Assembly: GCF_026627425.1 (NCBI RefSeq)
Contig: NZ_JAPNLH010000002.1
Coordinates: 186,001-250,000, forward strand
Direction: 5' to 3'
Length of the DNA stretch: 64,000 nt
DNA from: Arthrobacter endolithicus
GTDB lineage: Bacteria > Actinomycetota > Actinomycetes > Actinomycetales > Micrococcaceae
This document shows positions 9,225 to 18,240 of the stretch, one piece after another (within the stretch, counting starts at the first letter, position 1; the number at the start of each line of letters is the position of its first letter). The translations under genes were made by a program, and so were the position numbers. The notes under the pieces are model-generated. The model saw only the letters and a list, made by a program, of their open reading frames with translations. It had not been told where the DNA came from and made no database searches.

Positions 9225-9853
9225 TGGCCGTGCGGATTGAGCCCTTGGTAACCTCCGGGACCTTCTCGCTCGACGGCGGCACCTGGGACGTGGACAACAA
9301 CGTCTGGATTGTCGGTGACGACGAGGAGTGCATCATCATCGACGCCCCGCACGATGCGCAGGCGATCATTGACCAGCTGGCGGGACGCCGGGTCGTGGCG
9401 CTGCTGCTGACGCACGCCCACGATGACCACATTGGCGCGGCGGAGCGTCTGGCCGAGGATGCGCGGGCGCCGATTTACCTGCACCCGGCGGACCGGATGC
9501 TCTGGGATGCCGTTTACCCGGATTTCGGGCCTGGTCATGAGGTGCACGACGGCGACACATTCGACGTCGCGGGCGTCACCTTAACGGCGCTGCACACCCC
9601 CGGGCACTCCCCCGGCTCGGTCTGCTATTACCTGCCCGCGGAAGGGACGGTGTTCACCGGCGACACACTATTCCGGGGCGGCCCCGGAGCCACGGGACGT
9701 TCCTACAGTGACTTCCCCACCATTATCGAGTCCATCCGGAGCAAGCTGTTGGTGCTGCCCGCGGACACTGTGGTGCGGACCGGGCACGGGGATTCCACCA
9801 CGATCGGCGCCGAGGCGCCGGCGCTGCAGGACTGGATAGACCGCGGTCACTAG
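9224..9853 (+). CDS. MBL-fold metallo-hydrolase, partner of MscR
   Basis: A 209-aa metallo-beta-lactamase-fold hydrolase of the glyoxalase II type. The HAHDDH motif lies at residues 64-69, a second metal histidine in HTPGHSPGS, the bridging aspartate in FTGDTLF, and the last histidine in RTGHGDST. It is translationally coupled to mscR. In actinobacteria a gene of this kind commonly follows mscR and is thought to hydrolyse S-formylmycothiol; that role is inferred from context. A hairpin follows the stop codon. Confidence 0.88.
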   Translation: MAVRIEPLVTSGTFSLDGGTWDVDNNVWIVGDDEECIIIDAPHDAQAIIDQLAGRRVVALLLTHAHDDHIGAAERLAEDARAPIYLHPADRMLWDAVYPDFGPGHEVHDGDTFDVAGVTLTALHTPGHSPGSVCYYLPAEGTVFTGDTLFRGGPGATGRSYSDFPTIIESIRSKLLVLPADTVVRTGHGDSTTIGAEAPALQDWIDRGH

Positions 9854-9869
9854 CCGCATGCGGCCTGCC

Positions 9870-9893
9870 GGTCCCCTGGTTCATCAGGGGGCC
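9870..9893 (+). terminator. Hairpin after the mscR-MBL operon
   Basis: GGTCCCCTG and CAGGGGGCC form a nine-base stem with one mismatch around a six-base loop, 17 bases after the MBL stop codon. There is no T-run. It lies between two convergent transcription units and could terminate either. Confidence 0.45.
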
Positions 9894-9958
9894 GCAGGCG
9901 GCCTCGGCTGCCTGCGGGTATGTGGAGATCCGGGCGCGCGTGGAATTCCCGCTGCTGG

Positions 9959-10732
9959 TCAGCTGCAGAAGTTCAGTTCGGTACGGTCGGCGTAGACGCG
10001 CAGCACGGCATCAGTGACGTCGTCGACGGTCAGCCGCGGCACCAGATCCGCTGCGCCGCCGGCCGTCAGCGGGTTCCAGTCCAGGCCCAGTGCGGCATAA
10101 CAATCCGTCAACACCGAGCGCAGCGGTGCGGAGTCCTCAACCACGATCACCGAGCTGAACAGCCACGCGCCAGCGACTACCCGTTGCGCCGTGCCGACGA
10201 GCTTGATCCGACCATCCCAGCCGCCGGTATGGTCGACGCCGTCACCGTCGCCGGCGTTGCGCGCAGCAGGCCGCCCGAAGACCGTATATTCCCCCGGGCA
10301 GTACTCCCGCGGAATCTCGCCGATGCCCGCGTCCACGCTCAGGCTCTGCAGGGCCTGGGCGAAGAGTTCGCCGAAGTACCCGAACCGGGGTTTAGCGTGC
10401 ACCATCGCGTCGTGCTGCGGCTCAATATGGTCCACAATCAGGCAGCCCTGATGGTACGCGGCCGCTCGACCGCCCGCCTTGCGGATGAGGGGTTCGAATC
10501 CGTGCCCGGCGGCGGCCGCGGAAGCGGCGGCAAAACCGGGAAGGTTAGCATCCCGCTGCCCGAAGGCCATCGTGGGCTTCGGACGGTACAAACGCAACGT
10601 CGGCCCGATCTCCCCCGCGCGGGCCGAGGCCAACAGGGTCAGCGCCCCATCAAGATCCGCCGCTGCACCCGAACTCACGTCCTGGCGCAGCACCGAAAGG
10701 GCAGGCGCCATGTGCACAGGGCCGGGTCGCAT
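9959..10732 (-). CDS. Lipoate-protein ligase A-like protein (biotin/lipoate ligase fold)
   Basis: A 257-aa protein with the LplA/LipB/BirA catalytic fold, which attaches lipoate or a related acyl group to lysine. Supporting features are RLYRPKPTMAFGQRD, RKAGGRAAAYHQG, a CPGEYTVFG loop and a KLVGTAQRVVAGAWLFSS motif with the conserved lysine. The ATG at 10732 is chosen because GGAAG lies six bases upstream and it begins one base after the stop of the thioesterase gene; the longer frame would run into that gene. Whether it is a ligase or an octanoyl/lipoyl transferase cannot be told from sequence. Confidence 0.8.
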   Translation of the reverse strand: MRPGPVHMAPALSVLRQDVSSGAAADLDGALTLLASARAGEIGPTLRLYRPKPTMAFGQRDANLPGFAAASAAAAGHGFEPLIRKAGGRAAAYHQGCLIVDHIEPQHDAMVHAKPRFGYFGELFAQALQSLSVDAGIGEIPREYCPGEYTVFGRPAARNAGDGDGVDHTGGWDGRIKLVGTAQRVVAGAWLFSSVIVVEDSAPLRSVLTDCYAALGLDWNPLTAGGAADLVPRLTVDDVTDAVLRVYADRTELNFCS

Positions 10733-10733
10733 T

Positions 10734-11594
10734 CTACGCTTCCGGAAGTTGGCGCACCGTAAGGATCTGGGCAGCGACACCGAACGGCCCATGCGCGTCG
10801 TGGAGCACGGAATTCGTCAGACCGATCCCGTCCGCCCCAAAGGTCACACTGGTATCCAGGCCCAGCCATTCCCCCGCTGGCTCGCGGTGCAGGTGGATGG
10901 AGAGGTCAACGTTCGGGAACATGTAGCTGCCCGGGCCCGGCGGAACGCGGGAGGCAATGCCATTGGCGGTGTCCACCAAGCCCATCAACCGCACCATGTC
11001 CGTCGTCGGTTCACCGTCCACCATCGGATATGGGCTGCGGATCCACACCTGGCCGCGGCCGGGGCGGTGGCCGGACACCACCCGGGCCTCAAGGGAGGCA
11101 ATGTAGCCGCCGGGCCACTTGTCCAGATCGTGCCACTCGCCTGCCTCTTCCACCGTCGGCATGGCCTTGTCCTCAACGGCGGCGACGGCGGCGGTCTGGC
11201 CGCGCTGCAGGCGCCACGCGGTGGCGCGAACTGCCACGCGCTCATCGGCAATCAACTCCGCCTGCAGCAACTCAATAGTCCTGCCGGGCCGGATTATTTT
11301 GGTCTCAATCCGGAATTTTCCGCCCGGAATGATGCCGAGAATATCGAAGCTGATCCGCGCCATCCGCAGCTCAGGTCGCGGCCGGTGCAACTCCAGCTCG
11401 CGGGTCATAATCCCGGCAACCGGAGCCATATGCTGCTCGTGCGGATTCCATGCGCCCTGCGTATGAATACTGGATTCGTAGCTGCCGTCGCCCAGGGAGC
11501 GGTAAAAATAGTTCTGCCCGTCGGATCCGGTGGCCACGTCGCGGTGCTCACGGATCATGACCGATCCGTCGTCGCCGGTTTTCTCACTTTGCAT
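10734..11594 (-). CDS. Acyl-CoA thioesterase family protein (TesB-like double hotdog)
   Basis: A 286-aa protein resembling actinobacterial thioesterase-family proteins built from two hotdog folds. The N-terminal half contains a PVAGIMTRELEL segment and the RISFDILGIIPGG strand. The C-terminal half contains DTANGIASRVPPG and FPNVDLSIHLHREPAGEWLG, typical of TesB-type C-terminal domains. It is immediately upstream of the lipoate-ligase-like gene with a one-base gap, so the two are probably co-transcribed. The natural thioester is unknown. Confidence 0.78.
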   Translation of the reverse strand: MQSEKTGDDGSVMIREHRDVATGSDGQNYFYRSLGDGSYESSIHTQGAWNPHEQHMAPVAGIMTRELELHRPRPELRMARISFDILGIIPGGKFRIETKIIRPGRTIELLQAELIADERVAVRATAWRLQRGQTAAVAAVEDKAMPTVEEAGEWHDLDKWPGGYIASLEARVVSGHRPGRGQVWIRSPYPMVDGEPTTDMVRLMGLVDTANGIASRVPPGPGSYMFPNVDLSIHLHREPAGEWLGLDTSVTFGADGIGLTNSVLHDAHGPFGVAAQILTVRQLPEA

Positions 11595-11690
11595 GCAAAA
11601 GACTCTACCCGCACCGCGACGTGGCCTTAATTCGGGTCAGCCGGCTGGGCCAGCCAGTCGAGGGCCGCCGCGGGTCAGCCAGCCGGCCGG

Positions 11691-12134
11691 CTAGCTCAGG
11701 TAGACCCGCCGGCCCGTCAGCTCAGCCGGAGCAAGTCGGACAAACTGGTCACGCAGCCCGGCCGCCAGCGGTTCCAGCATGATCCTGCCCCACAGGTAGG
11801 TCAGCAGGTCCTGGTCCGTGACCGCGCTGGCCGGGCCGCTGGCGAGCACCGCCCACCCTGTGCTCTGCTCCCGCTTGACCATGTCTATCTCAAACGAGGC
11901 GACGGCACACGGAAGAGCCGATCCGATGGCACCTTCAGGCAAAGTCCGGAAATAAATGGCTTCGTCGTGGATCAGATAATTGACCGGAAAGATCATAATC
12001 CGGCCGTCGACCTGATAACCAAACCTCCCGGTGGTTTCCGTCGTCAGCAGATTCCAGCATTCGCGGGCGGTCAGCTCGGCATTTACATGGCGGACACCGT
12101 CAATACGGCCTTCTTCGTCGGTCCAAGACGTCAT
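11691..12134 (-). CDS. Pyridoxamine 5'-phosphate oxidase family flavoprotein (PPOX paralogue 1 of 5)
   Basis: A 147-aa FMN-binding split-barrel protein. It carries the pattern seen in four other genes here: ECWNLLTTETTGRFGYQVDG, then FPVNYLIHDEAIYFRT, then a C-terminal TGRRVYL. It is more divergent than the others (EGAIGSAL in place of GTKL). The ATG at 12134 is preferred over an upstream in-frame start because GAGGA precedes it and the upstream part crosses a 45-bp palindrome. The family includes F420- and FMN-dependent reductases. The substrate is unknown. By neighbourhood it belongs to the hypoxia/redox island. Confidence 0.82.
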   Translation of the reverse strand: MTSWTDEEGRIDGVRHVNAELTARECWNLLTTETTGRFGYQVDGRIMIFPVNYLIHDEAIYFRTLPEGAIGSALPCAVASFEIDMVKREQSTGWAVLASGPASAVTDQDLLTYLWGRIMLEPLAAGLRDQFVRLAPAELTGRRVYLS

Positions 12135-12261
12135 CGCAGCTGTTCCTCGCTCCCGGGTGTGACGGCATCGGTGTTCGGATGCGGCCACACGTCTTGCCCT
12201 CAGCATATGAGGCTCCACCGTGTTTGTGTAGGGGTACCACCGGGGGCACGTTGGGCGATCG

Positions 12262-12306
12262 AACGCGAATCGAGGGTAGCCGTAACGGCTACCCTCGATT
12301 CGCGTT
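12262..12306. terminator. Perfect 22-bp inverted repeat, probable terminator
   Basis: The arms 12262-12283 and 12285-12306 are exact reverse complements separated by a single base, giving a very stable hairpin. It begins eight bases beyond the stop codon of the SPW gene on the minus strand and lies upstream of the PPOX gene. There is no clear T-tract. A terminator insulating the two genes is the simplest reading. Confidence 0.6.
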
Positions 12307-12314
12307 GCGTTCAA

Positions 12315-12677
12315 TTATTGCAAAGGCACTGTCCGGTGGTGGTGGTGCTCAGCCATACTCGGCTTGATGGCCGCCGCGGTAACGATGACCGCGATGGCGC
12401 CTGTAATCCAGGACGTCCAGGCCGCACCCGACGCTCCGGTGTAGGAACCGATCCAAGGGGAGATGAACAACAGCGCAGCCACAACTGCTTGCGCCCACTC
12501 CATTGTCTGCATCCCAGGCATCGCCAGATTCACCAGACCTGCGATTACCAGCAGTCCGCCGAAGATGATCATCAACGATGCGGAGGCTCCAGCATGAGTC
12601 GTCCACGTCGTCGCGAGCACCGCGTACAGACCGACTACGATGGCAGCCCAATCCTGCCAGCGCGTCCATTTCTTCAT
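12315..12677 (-). CDS. SPW repeat membrane protein
   Basis: A 120-aa protein with four predicted membrane helices arranged as two SPW-type repeats: WQDWAAIVVGLYAV then WAQAVVAALLFISPWIGSY, the second with the family's SPW triplet. The C-terminus is His-rich (EHHHHRT). The ATG at 12677 has AAGGAGA about ten bases upstream. The promoter region contains a 7-bp inverted repeat, GGCTCCC/GGGAGCC, at 12701-12720. The function of SPW proteins is not established. A strong palindromic terminator follows. Confidence 0.85.
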   Translation of the reverse strand: MKKWTRWQDWAAIVVGLYAVLATTWTTHAGASASLMIIFGGLLVIAGLVNLAMPGMQTMEWAQAVVAALLFISPWIGSYTGASGAAWTSWITGAIAVIVTAAAIKPSMAEHHHHRTVPLQ

Positions 12678-12821
12678 TAGAACCCATCTCCTTGAGACTT
12701 GGCTCCCGGGTGTGGGAGCCTCGACAGGTCCAGCTCCAAACAGGGGCCGGGCTCCACTTCCAGTCAACTCCTCAGCGGGCTTGCTGTCCAGTGGTTTTTC
12801 ACCCCGGCTCCATGACCGGGC

Positions 12822-13051
12822 TTAGGCATAGACGGTTTTTTCGACCTTCCACTGCATCAGCCGCGGATACCCCCAGAAGGTATAGATACCGAGGGTACAG
12901 ACCGTAAACAGCGCCCCAAGAAGCTGTGTGCCGAACCACGTGACCGCGCCTCCGCGGAATTCATAGATTCCAGAGCCGGCAATGCTGGAGATTTCCGTCT
13001 TGGGCGCACCGCCCGCCTGTCAGAAGTCATTTGGTGCTGATTAGCACTCAT
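12822..13051 (-). pseudogene. Small membrane protein broken by a frameshift near codon 11
   Basis: An ATG at 13051 with GGGGA seven bases upstream starts MSANQHQMTSD. The conserved-looking part (FRGGAVTWFGTQLLGALF, then TLGIYTFWGYPRLMQWK and a stop at 12822) is in a different frame and lacks its own start codon; a TGA stands directly before it. Joining the two at about 13018 gives a protein of about 75 aa with two hydrophobic segments, similar in style to small DUF898/DUF6693-type membrane proteins. The family match is from memory and moderate. A single indel explains the break. Confidence 0.5.
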
Positions 13052-13119
13052 TTCATTTCCCCAATGTTTAGAAGTCAGTGCGAACAGTAGAATGCTAACG
13101 TCCGATCTGGATTCCGCCT

Positions 13120-13335
13120 CTATTGGTCGATTTTTACCCGTGCGGCCTCCTGCATCAGCGGATCAGAAATCACCACAGTCGCCGTGCCCGGGGCAATGTC
13201 AAAGGCCACCGAGCCTCGGGCCTTGTCGCCCGGAAGTACGTCGCCGGCCCCCAAAGGGTCTTCCACAAAGAGACGTTGATCCGCCTTGCGGCCTTCGGCG
13301 TCCTTGGCGGAGAAGTAGAATGGGTTGGAGCTCGT
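13120..13335 (-). pseudogene. C-terminal remnant of a DUF4352 (telokin-like) protein
   Basis: Minus-strand reading of about 67 codons: NPFYFSAKDAEGRKADQR, then PGDKARGSVAFDIAPG, then VVISDPLMQEAARVKIDQ and stop. This is the C-terminal half of the beta-sandwich DUF4352 domain of actinobacterial lipoproteins. Its 5' part is missing. At about 13325-13340 it runs into an HsdS fragment on the other strand, so the junction marks a deletion or rearrangement. Confidence 0.6.
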
Positions 13336-13973
13336 TTTCCGCTATTGCCCGAGCAACGGGCGATTGCGGAGGTGCTGGAGGCGCTCGACGACAAAATCGC
13401 CGCCAACACCAAACTCGCCGCAACGGCGGAGAACCTTTCCCAGACCGTATTCCAGACGATGCTTGAAGACACCACAGAGGTGCCGCTCTCCGACACGGCA
13501 GACTTCGTCAACGGCAGGGCTTTCACAAAGAATGCCAGTGGAACAGGCCGTGTGGTCATTCGTATCGCTGAATTAAACTCAGGAATCGGTGGCTCGACCG
13601 TATACAACGACATAGACGTGGCTGACGAAAACTTGGCGCGACCGGGGCGACTTGTTGTTCGCGTGGTCCGGTTCTCTCACTCTGCATCGATGGTATCGAT
13701 GGCCTCGATGGCCTCGACCAACAGGCATAATCGACCAGCATATTTTCAAGGTAATGCCCAAAGGGGAACACCCTGTTTGCTTGTCAATGAGTTGCTTCGG
13801 GTCAAGCTGGATGGCTTCAAAGCTGTCGCCGCTGATAAGGCAACGACAATGGGTCCCATTCAACGACGGCACCTGGATGAAGCCGTCGCTCTGCCTTCGC
13901 GCTCCTCCCGCAACTGACGTCCGGCAAGCTTCGAGTCAGGGACGCGGAGAAGATGCTCGAGGACCCCGTGTGA
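13325..13973 (+). pseudogene. Remnant of a type I restriction specificity subunit (HsdS)
   Basis: The plus strand encodes the conserved helical spacer of HsdS (LPEQRAIAEVLEALDDKIAA), then the start of a target-recognition domain (LSDTADFVNGRAFTKNASG). Later comes a degenerate TTMGPIQRRHLDEAVALP, and in another frame the C-terminal TSGKLRVRDAEKMLEDPV with a TGA at 13971. The N-terminal recognition domain is absent and at least one frameshift separates the last two parts. No hsdR or hsdM is present, so this is a dead fragment. Confidence 0.75.
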
Positions 13974-14124
13974 AATCGTAGGCAGTCCGTTTCCCAATGT
14001 TGCAACCAACGTCTGCAACAGTGGACCCCAGCGTTTGTGCATGGCCTTGCACAAACGAAAAATACACTTGGGGATTCTCACCACCTAACTTCCGCTTTAT
14101 GCGTAGCTTTGCAGCAGCTTGGGT

Positions 14125-14445
14125 TCCGAACCAATTGGGCATGCGCCGCTTGCCCGATTGCCCTGGTACAACAACATAGCCCTTCTTCGGCATCTTCAGA
14201 ATGAAACAGGCAGACCTAGGTACGCCGCGGCAGACATCAAAAACGGCTGGTCACGCGATGTTCTGGAGCATCAGATCGACACCAAATTCTACGAATGCTC
14301 CGGCAAGCCATCACCAACCCCAAGGCGGCCCTGCCGCCATCGGCCTCCGATCTGGCCCAACACCTAATCAAGGACCCGTACATCTTCATGTCTGATGTGG
14401 ATGACCTTCTGGCAGACGCCGAGGAGAAACCGAACAAGCGGATAG
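14125..14445 (+). pseudogene. Remnant of a DUF1016/YhcG PDDEXK nuclease-family protein
   Basis: One frame reads LPWYNNIALLRHLQNE followed by NGWSRDVLEHQIDTKFYE. A second frame continues AITNPKAALPPSASDLAQHL and IKDPYIF. Together they match the conserved N-terminal domain of YhcG proteins, with a one-base frameshift at about 14303. Only this domain survives; the C-terminal nuclease domain is missing. YhcG genes often accompany type I restriction loci, which fits the adjacent HsdS debris. Confidence 0.7.
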
Positions 14446-14473
14446 GTACCGCTGACCGTGAGCAATTGGGAGT

Positions 14474-14935
14474 TTATTCAAAAGACGGTAAGCCTTCTTC
14501 CTTGGGCGGGTGGACAACGAGCACGGGACAATGCGCGTGAGCCACGCAGGCCGAGCTGACGGATCCCAGCAGCAGGCCGCCGAATCCGCCGCGCCCGCGC
14601 CTGCCGACCACAAGCATGGCTGCACCCTTGCTGGCGTCGATCAGCGTGGATCGGGCCGGTCCTTGCACCATCCTGACGGAAACGTTAGCCGGGATGTTGC
14701 CGTCAAACGCTCCCTGCACGGTGTCGTCGAGGATCTGGCGGGCGGTCGATTCGAAGTCGCTGGCGCCGAGGGCATAGGGCGCCGCATAAAATCCGGGGAA
14801 GTCCCAGCAGATCATCGCGTCGACCGTGGCCCCAAGGAGCGAGGCGAACCGGGCGGCCTCGCGCAATGCTTCAATGGATGCAGCGGATCCGTCGAACCCG
14901 ACGACAATTCGTGGCTGTGCATCGTGCGTGACCAT
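14474..14935 (-). CDS. Universal stress protein (UspA family, single domain)
   Basis: A 153-aa UspA-fold protein with the ATP-binding signature: IVVGFDGSAAS at the N-terminus and VGRRGRGGFGGLLLGSVS near the C-terminus (G-x2-G-x9-G-S). The ATG at 14935 has AAAGGA eight bases upstream. A candidate DosR-type box lies about 70 bp upstream at 15004-15017. Universal stress proteins are prominent members of DosR regulons in mycobacteria, and the DosR-type regulator is encoded less than 1 kb away. Confidence 0.9.
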   Translation of the reverse strand: MVTHDAQPRIVVGFDGSAASIEALREAARFASLLGATVDAMICWDFPGFYAAPYALGASDFESTARQILDDTVQGAFDGNIPANVSVRMVQGPARSTLIDASKGAAMLVVGRRGRGGFGGLLLGSVSSACVAHAHCPVLVVHPPKEEGLPSFE

Positions 14936-15003
14936 GGTTTTGTCCTTTGATCGTGCGGAAATGCCTGTTCTTCCAGTGTTGCCTGTGCCGGCGAGCACCG
15001 GTA

Positions 15004-15017
15004 GGGGCCAAAGTCAC
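15004..15017 (-). promoter_or_regulatory. Candidate DosR-type box upstream of the universal stress gene
   Basis: On the minus strand the site reads GTGACTTTGGCCCC. It agrees at 11 of 14 positions with the mycobacterial core GGGACTWWAGTCCC. It stands about 70 bp upstream of the stress gene start. Prediction by eye only. Confidence 0.45.
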
Positions 15018-15052
15018 ATGCCCGGCCCCGGGCCGGGACCGAACCCGGAGGG

Positions 15053-15213
15053 TCTGGTCCCCGGGTCTTTGGACCCTTGCTGCTGGGTCTGCGGGGACGG
15101 AAGACTAGCCTCCGCCCCTGCGGACGCTGAGTAGAAAGCCAGGTCCCGTGGTCAGCCCCGATTCCTCCAGCACACATACATCCGGCGGCCCATCGCCGGG
15201 CACAAAAGAGCCG
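15053..15213 (+). repeat. Copy A of a duplicated response-regulator promoter and 5' end
   Basis: This segment is a diverged direct copy of 15605-15766. It repeats the GGGTCTTTGGACCC box, the following GTCTGCGGGGACGG and GCGGACGCTGAGTAGAAA blocks, the GTG start context CAGGTCCCGTGG, and about 20 codons of the regulator N-terminus (SPGTKEPR versus SPGTTEPR). The offset between copies changes from 552 to 555 bp, showing one 3-bp indel. No receiver domain follows copy A. Confidence 0.85.
15063..15076 (+). promoter_or_regulatory. Candidate DosR-type box in copy A of the duplicated promoter
   Basis: GGGTCTTTGGACCC is a perfect inverted repeat with 5-bp arms and a 4-bp spacer, the same geometry as the DosR core GGGAC-N4-GTCCC. 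The identical site recurs in front of the response-regulator gene. Confidence 0.4.
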
Positions 15214-15239
15214 CGCAAAGAAGGAAGCGGGCCGCAACC

Positions 15240-15454
15240 ATGCTGCTGCGTGGCCGTCGCGTGTCGGCCCTCCTATGGACTGCTGTCGCCGGGTTCGCCA
15301 TGATCGTCTGGATCATGGTCGAACCATCATGATCCAGGGCTTCAGCTGGTTGCAGGGGCTCTACTTCACGACCGGGATTGTGGAGCTCATACTCGTTCTG
15401 GCCCTCCTCGGTATCGCCCCCTGGTTGCCTCGGATCAAAATGGGCAACAGGTAG
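15240..15454 (+). CDS. Two overlapping mini-ORFs, or one broken two-helix membrane protein
   Basis: The first mini-ORF (15240-15332, 30 codons) is a single hydrophobic helix, VSALLWTAVAGFAMIVWIMV. Its TGA overlaps the ATG of a second (15329-15454, 41 codons) containing GLYFTTGIVELILVLALLGI and ending in PRIKMGNR. Either these are translationally coupled small membrane peptides, or one 71-aa two-helix protein has lost a base at the ATGA. They lie downstream of copy A of the duplicated DosR-type promoter. There is only a weak AAGGA upstream. No family is recognised. Confidence 0.35.
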
Positions 15455-15604
15455 AGCCCGTACCAAGGCGTGAGTGTGAACCCACCCGGCATTCTCGGAA
15501 CTGCTCCACGCAGCGGATGCGGCCCGCAGCGCAGCGGGACGAGGAGGCGCCGAAGCTGTATGACCTGGTTGGATCGGTCGGCTTGACGGCGTGGCGGCCG
15601 CGGG

Positions 15605-15766
15605 TCCGGTCCCCGGGTCTTTGGACCCTTGCTGCCGAGTCTGCGGGGACGGAAGAATAGCCTTGTCCGCCACCGCGGACGCTGAGTAGAAAACCAGGTC
15701 CCGTGGCCAACTCCGAATCCTCCAGCCCACAGCAATCCGTCGAGCCGTCGCCGGGCACAACTGAGC
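15605..15766 (+). repeat. Copy B of the duplicated promoter, in front of the response-regulator gene
   Basis: The intact partner of the repeat at 15053-15213. It contains the box at 15615-15628, the GTG start at 15703 and the first codons of the regulator. That the copies are longest and most alike across the promoter suggests the duplication was of a regulatory region, with the downstream gene replaced in copy A. Confidence 0.85.
15615..15628 (+). promoter_or_regulatory. Candidate DosR-type autoregulatory box
   Basis: GGGTCTTTGGACCC, a perfect 5-4-5 inverted repeat, ends 75 bp upstream of the regulator GTG. It matches the mycobacterial DosR core at 11 of 14 positions, with the changes placed symmetrically in the arms. 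Autoregulation is known for DosR in mycobacteria; here it is inferred. Confidence 0.45.
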
Positions 15767-16419
15767 CGCGCGACGCCGCGCATCCTTCGAACCCGGCCAT
15801 CGGCGTTTACATCCTCGACGACCACGAACTGGTGCGCCGCGGGCTCGCAGAACTCTTGGAAGGCGAGGGGTTCGCCGTCGTCGGTTCGTCCGGCTCGGCG
15901 GCCGAGGCAACACGGCAGATTCCCGCCCTTCGCCCCGATGTCTGTGTCCTGGATGCGCGTTTGCCCGATGGGACCGGGATCGAGGTCTGCCGGGATGTGC
16001 GCGCCGTGGACCCATCGCTACGCTGCCTGATCCTGACCAGTTACGACGACGAACAGGCGGTGCGGGGGGCTGTGCTGGCCGGTGCGGCGGGGTACGTGCT
16101 CAAGGAGATCGGTGGTACTGACCTGATCTCTTCCCTACGCCGTGCCGCCGGTGGGGAATCCCTTTTTGACTCCGCACTAAAAAACCGTGTGGTCCGGGGA
16201 CTGGCCGAACCTGTTCATCCGGATCCGCGGGTTGCGAAGCTGACCGTCCAGGAACGGAAGGTACTGAACCTGATCGGGCAGGGAATGACGAACCGGCAAA
16301 TCGGCCAGGAACTGTTCCTGGCCGAGAAGACAGTCAAGAACTACGTGTCGTCGCTGCTGGCCAAGCTCGGCTTTGAGCGCCGCACTCAGGCAGCGGTCTA
16401 TATGACACGGATCCCCTGA
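15703..16419 (+). CDS. devR: DosR/DevR-type NarL-family response regulator
   Basis: A 238-aa two-domain regulator. After a 30-residue disordered N-terminus comes the receiver domain with the acidic pair DD (39-40), phosphoacceptor Asp84 in CVLDARLPDG, Thr112 in LILTSY and Lys134 in GYVLKE. The LuxR-type HTH spans roughly residues 179-233 (LFLAEKTVKNYVSSLLAKLG, then ERRTQAAV). The receiver and HTH closely resemble mycobacterial DevR/DosR, which activates the hypoxia/nitric oxide dormancy regulon. The kinase gene is convergent, not co-directional as in mycobacteria. The start is a GTG with a weak Shine-Dalgarno. Confidence 0.88.
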   Translation: MANSESSSPQQSVEPSPGTTEPRDAAHPSNPAIGVYILDDHELVRRGLAELLEGEGFAVVGSSGSAAEATRQIPALRPDVCVLDARLPDGTGIEVCRDVRAVDPSLRCLILTSYDDEQAVRGAVLAGAAGYVLKEIGGTDLISSLRRAAGGESLFDSALKNRVVRGLAEPVHPDPRVAKLTVQERKVLNLIGQGMTNRQIGQELFLAEKTVKNYVSSLLAKLGFERRTQAAVYMTRIP

Positions 16420-16440
16420 AGCGCCAGGATCTGCAGGCGG

Positions 16441-18176
<1,736 letters not shown>

Positions 18177-18240
18177 GCAGCTGTGGATCGAAGGCCTTGC
18201 TCTCCGATATCTCTCCCAGACGTCGTATAGTCTCTAACAC

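Noticed and set aside
10488-10502. GGTTCGAATCC, like a tRNA T-arm
   Set aside because: It encodes part of the lipoate-ligase-like protein and no acceptor stem, anticodon arm or CCA context can be folded around it.
13936-14193. 85-codon minus-strand ORF starting MPKKGYVVVPG
   Set aside because: Its first part is antisense to the YhcG fragment and its last part antisense to the HsdS end; no domain is seen.
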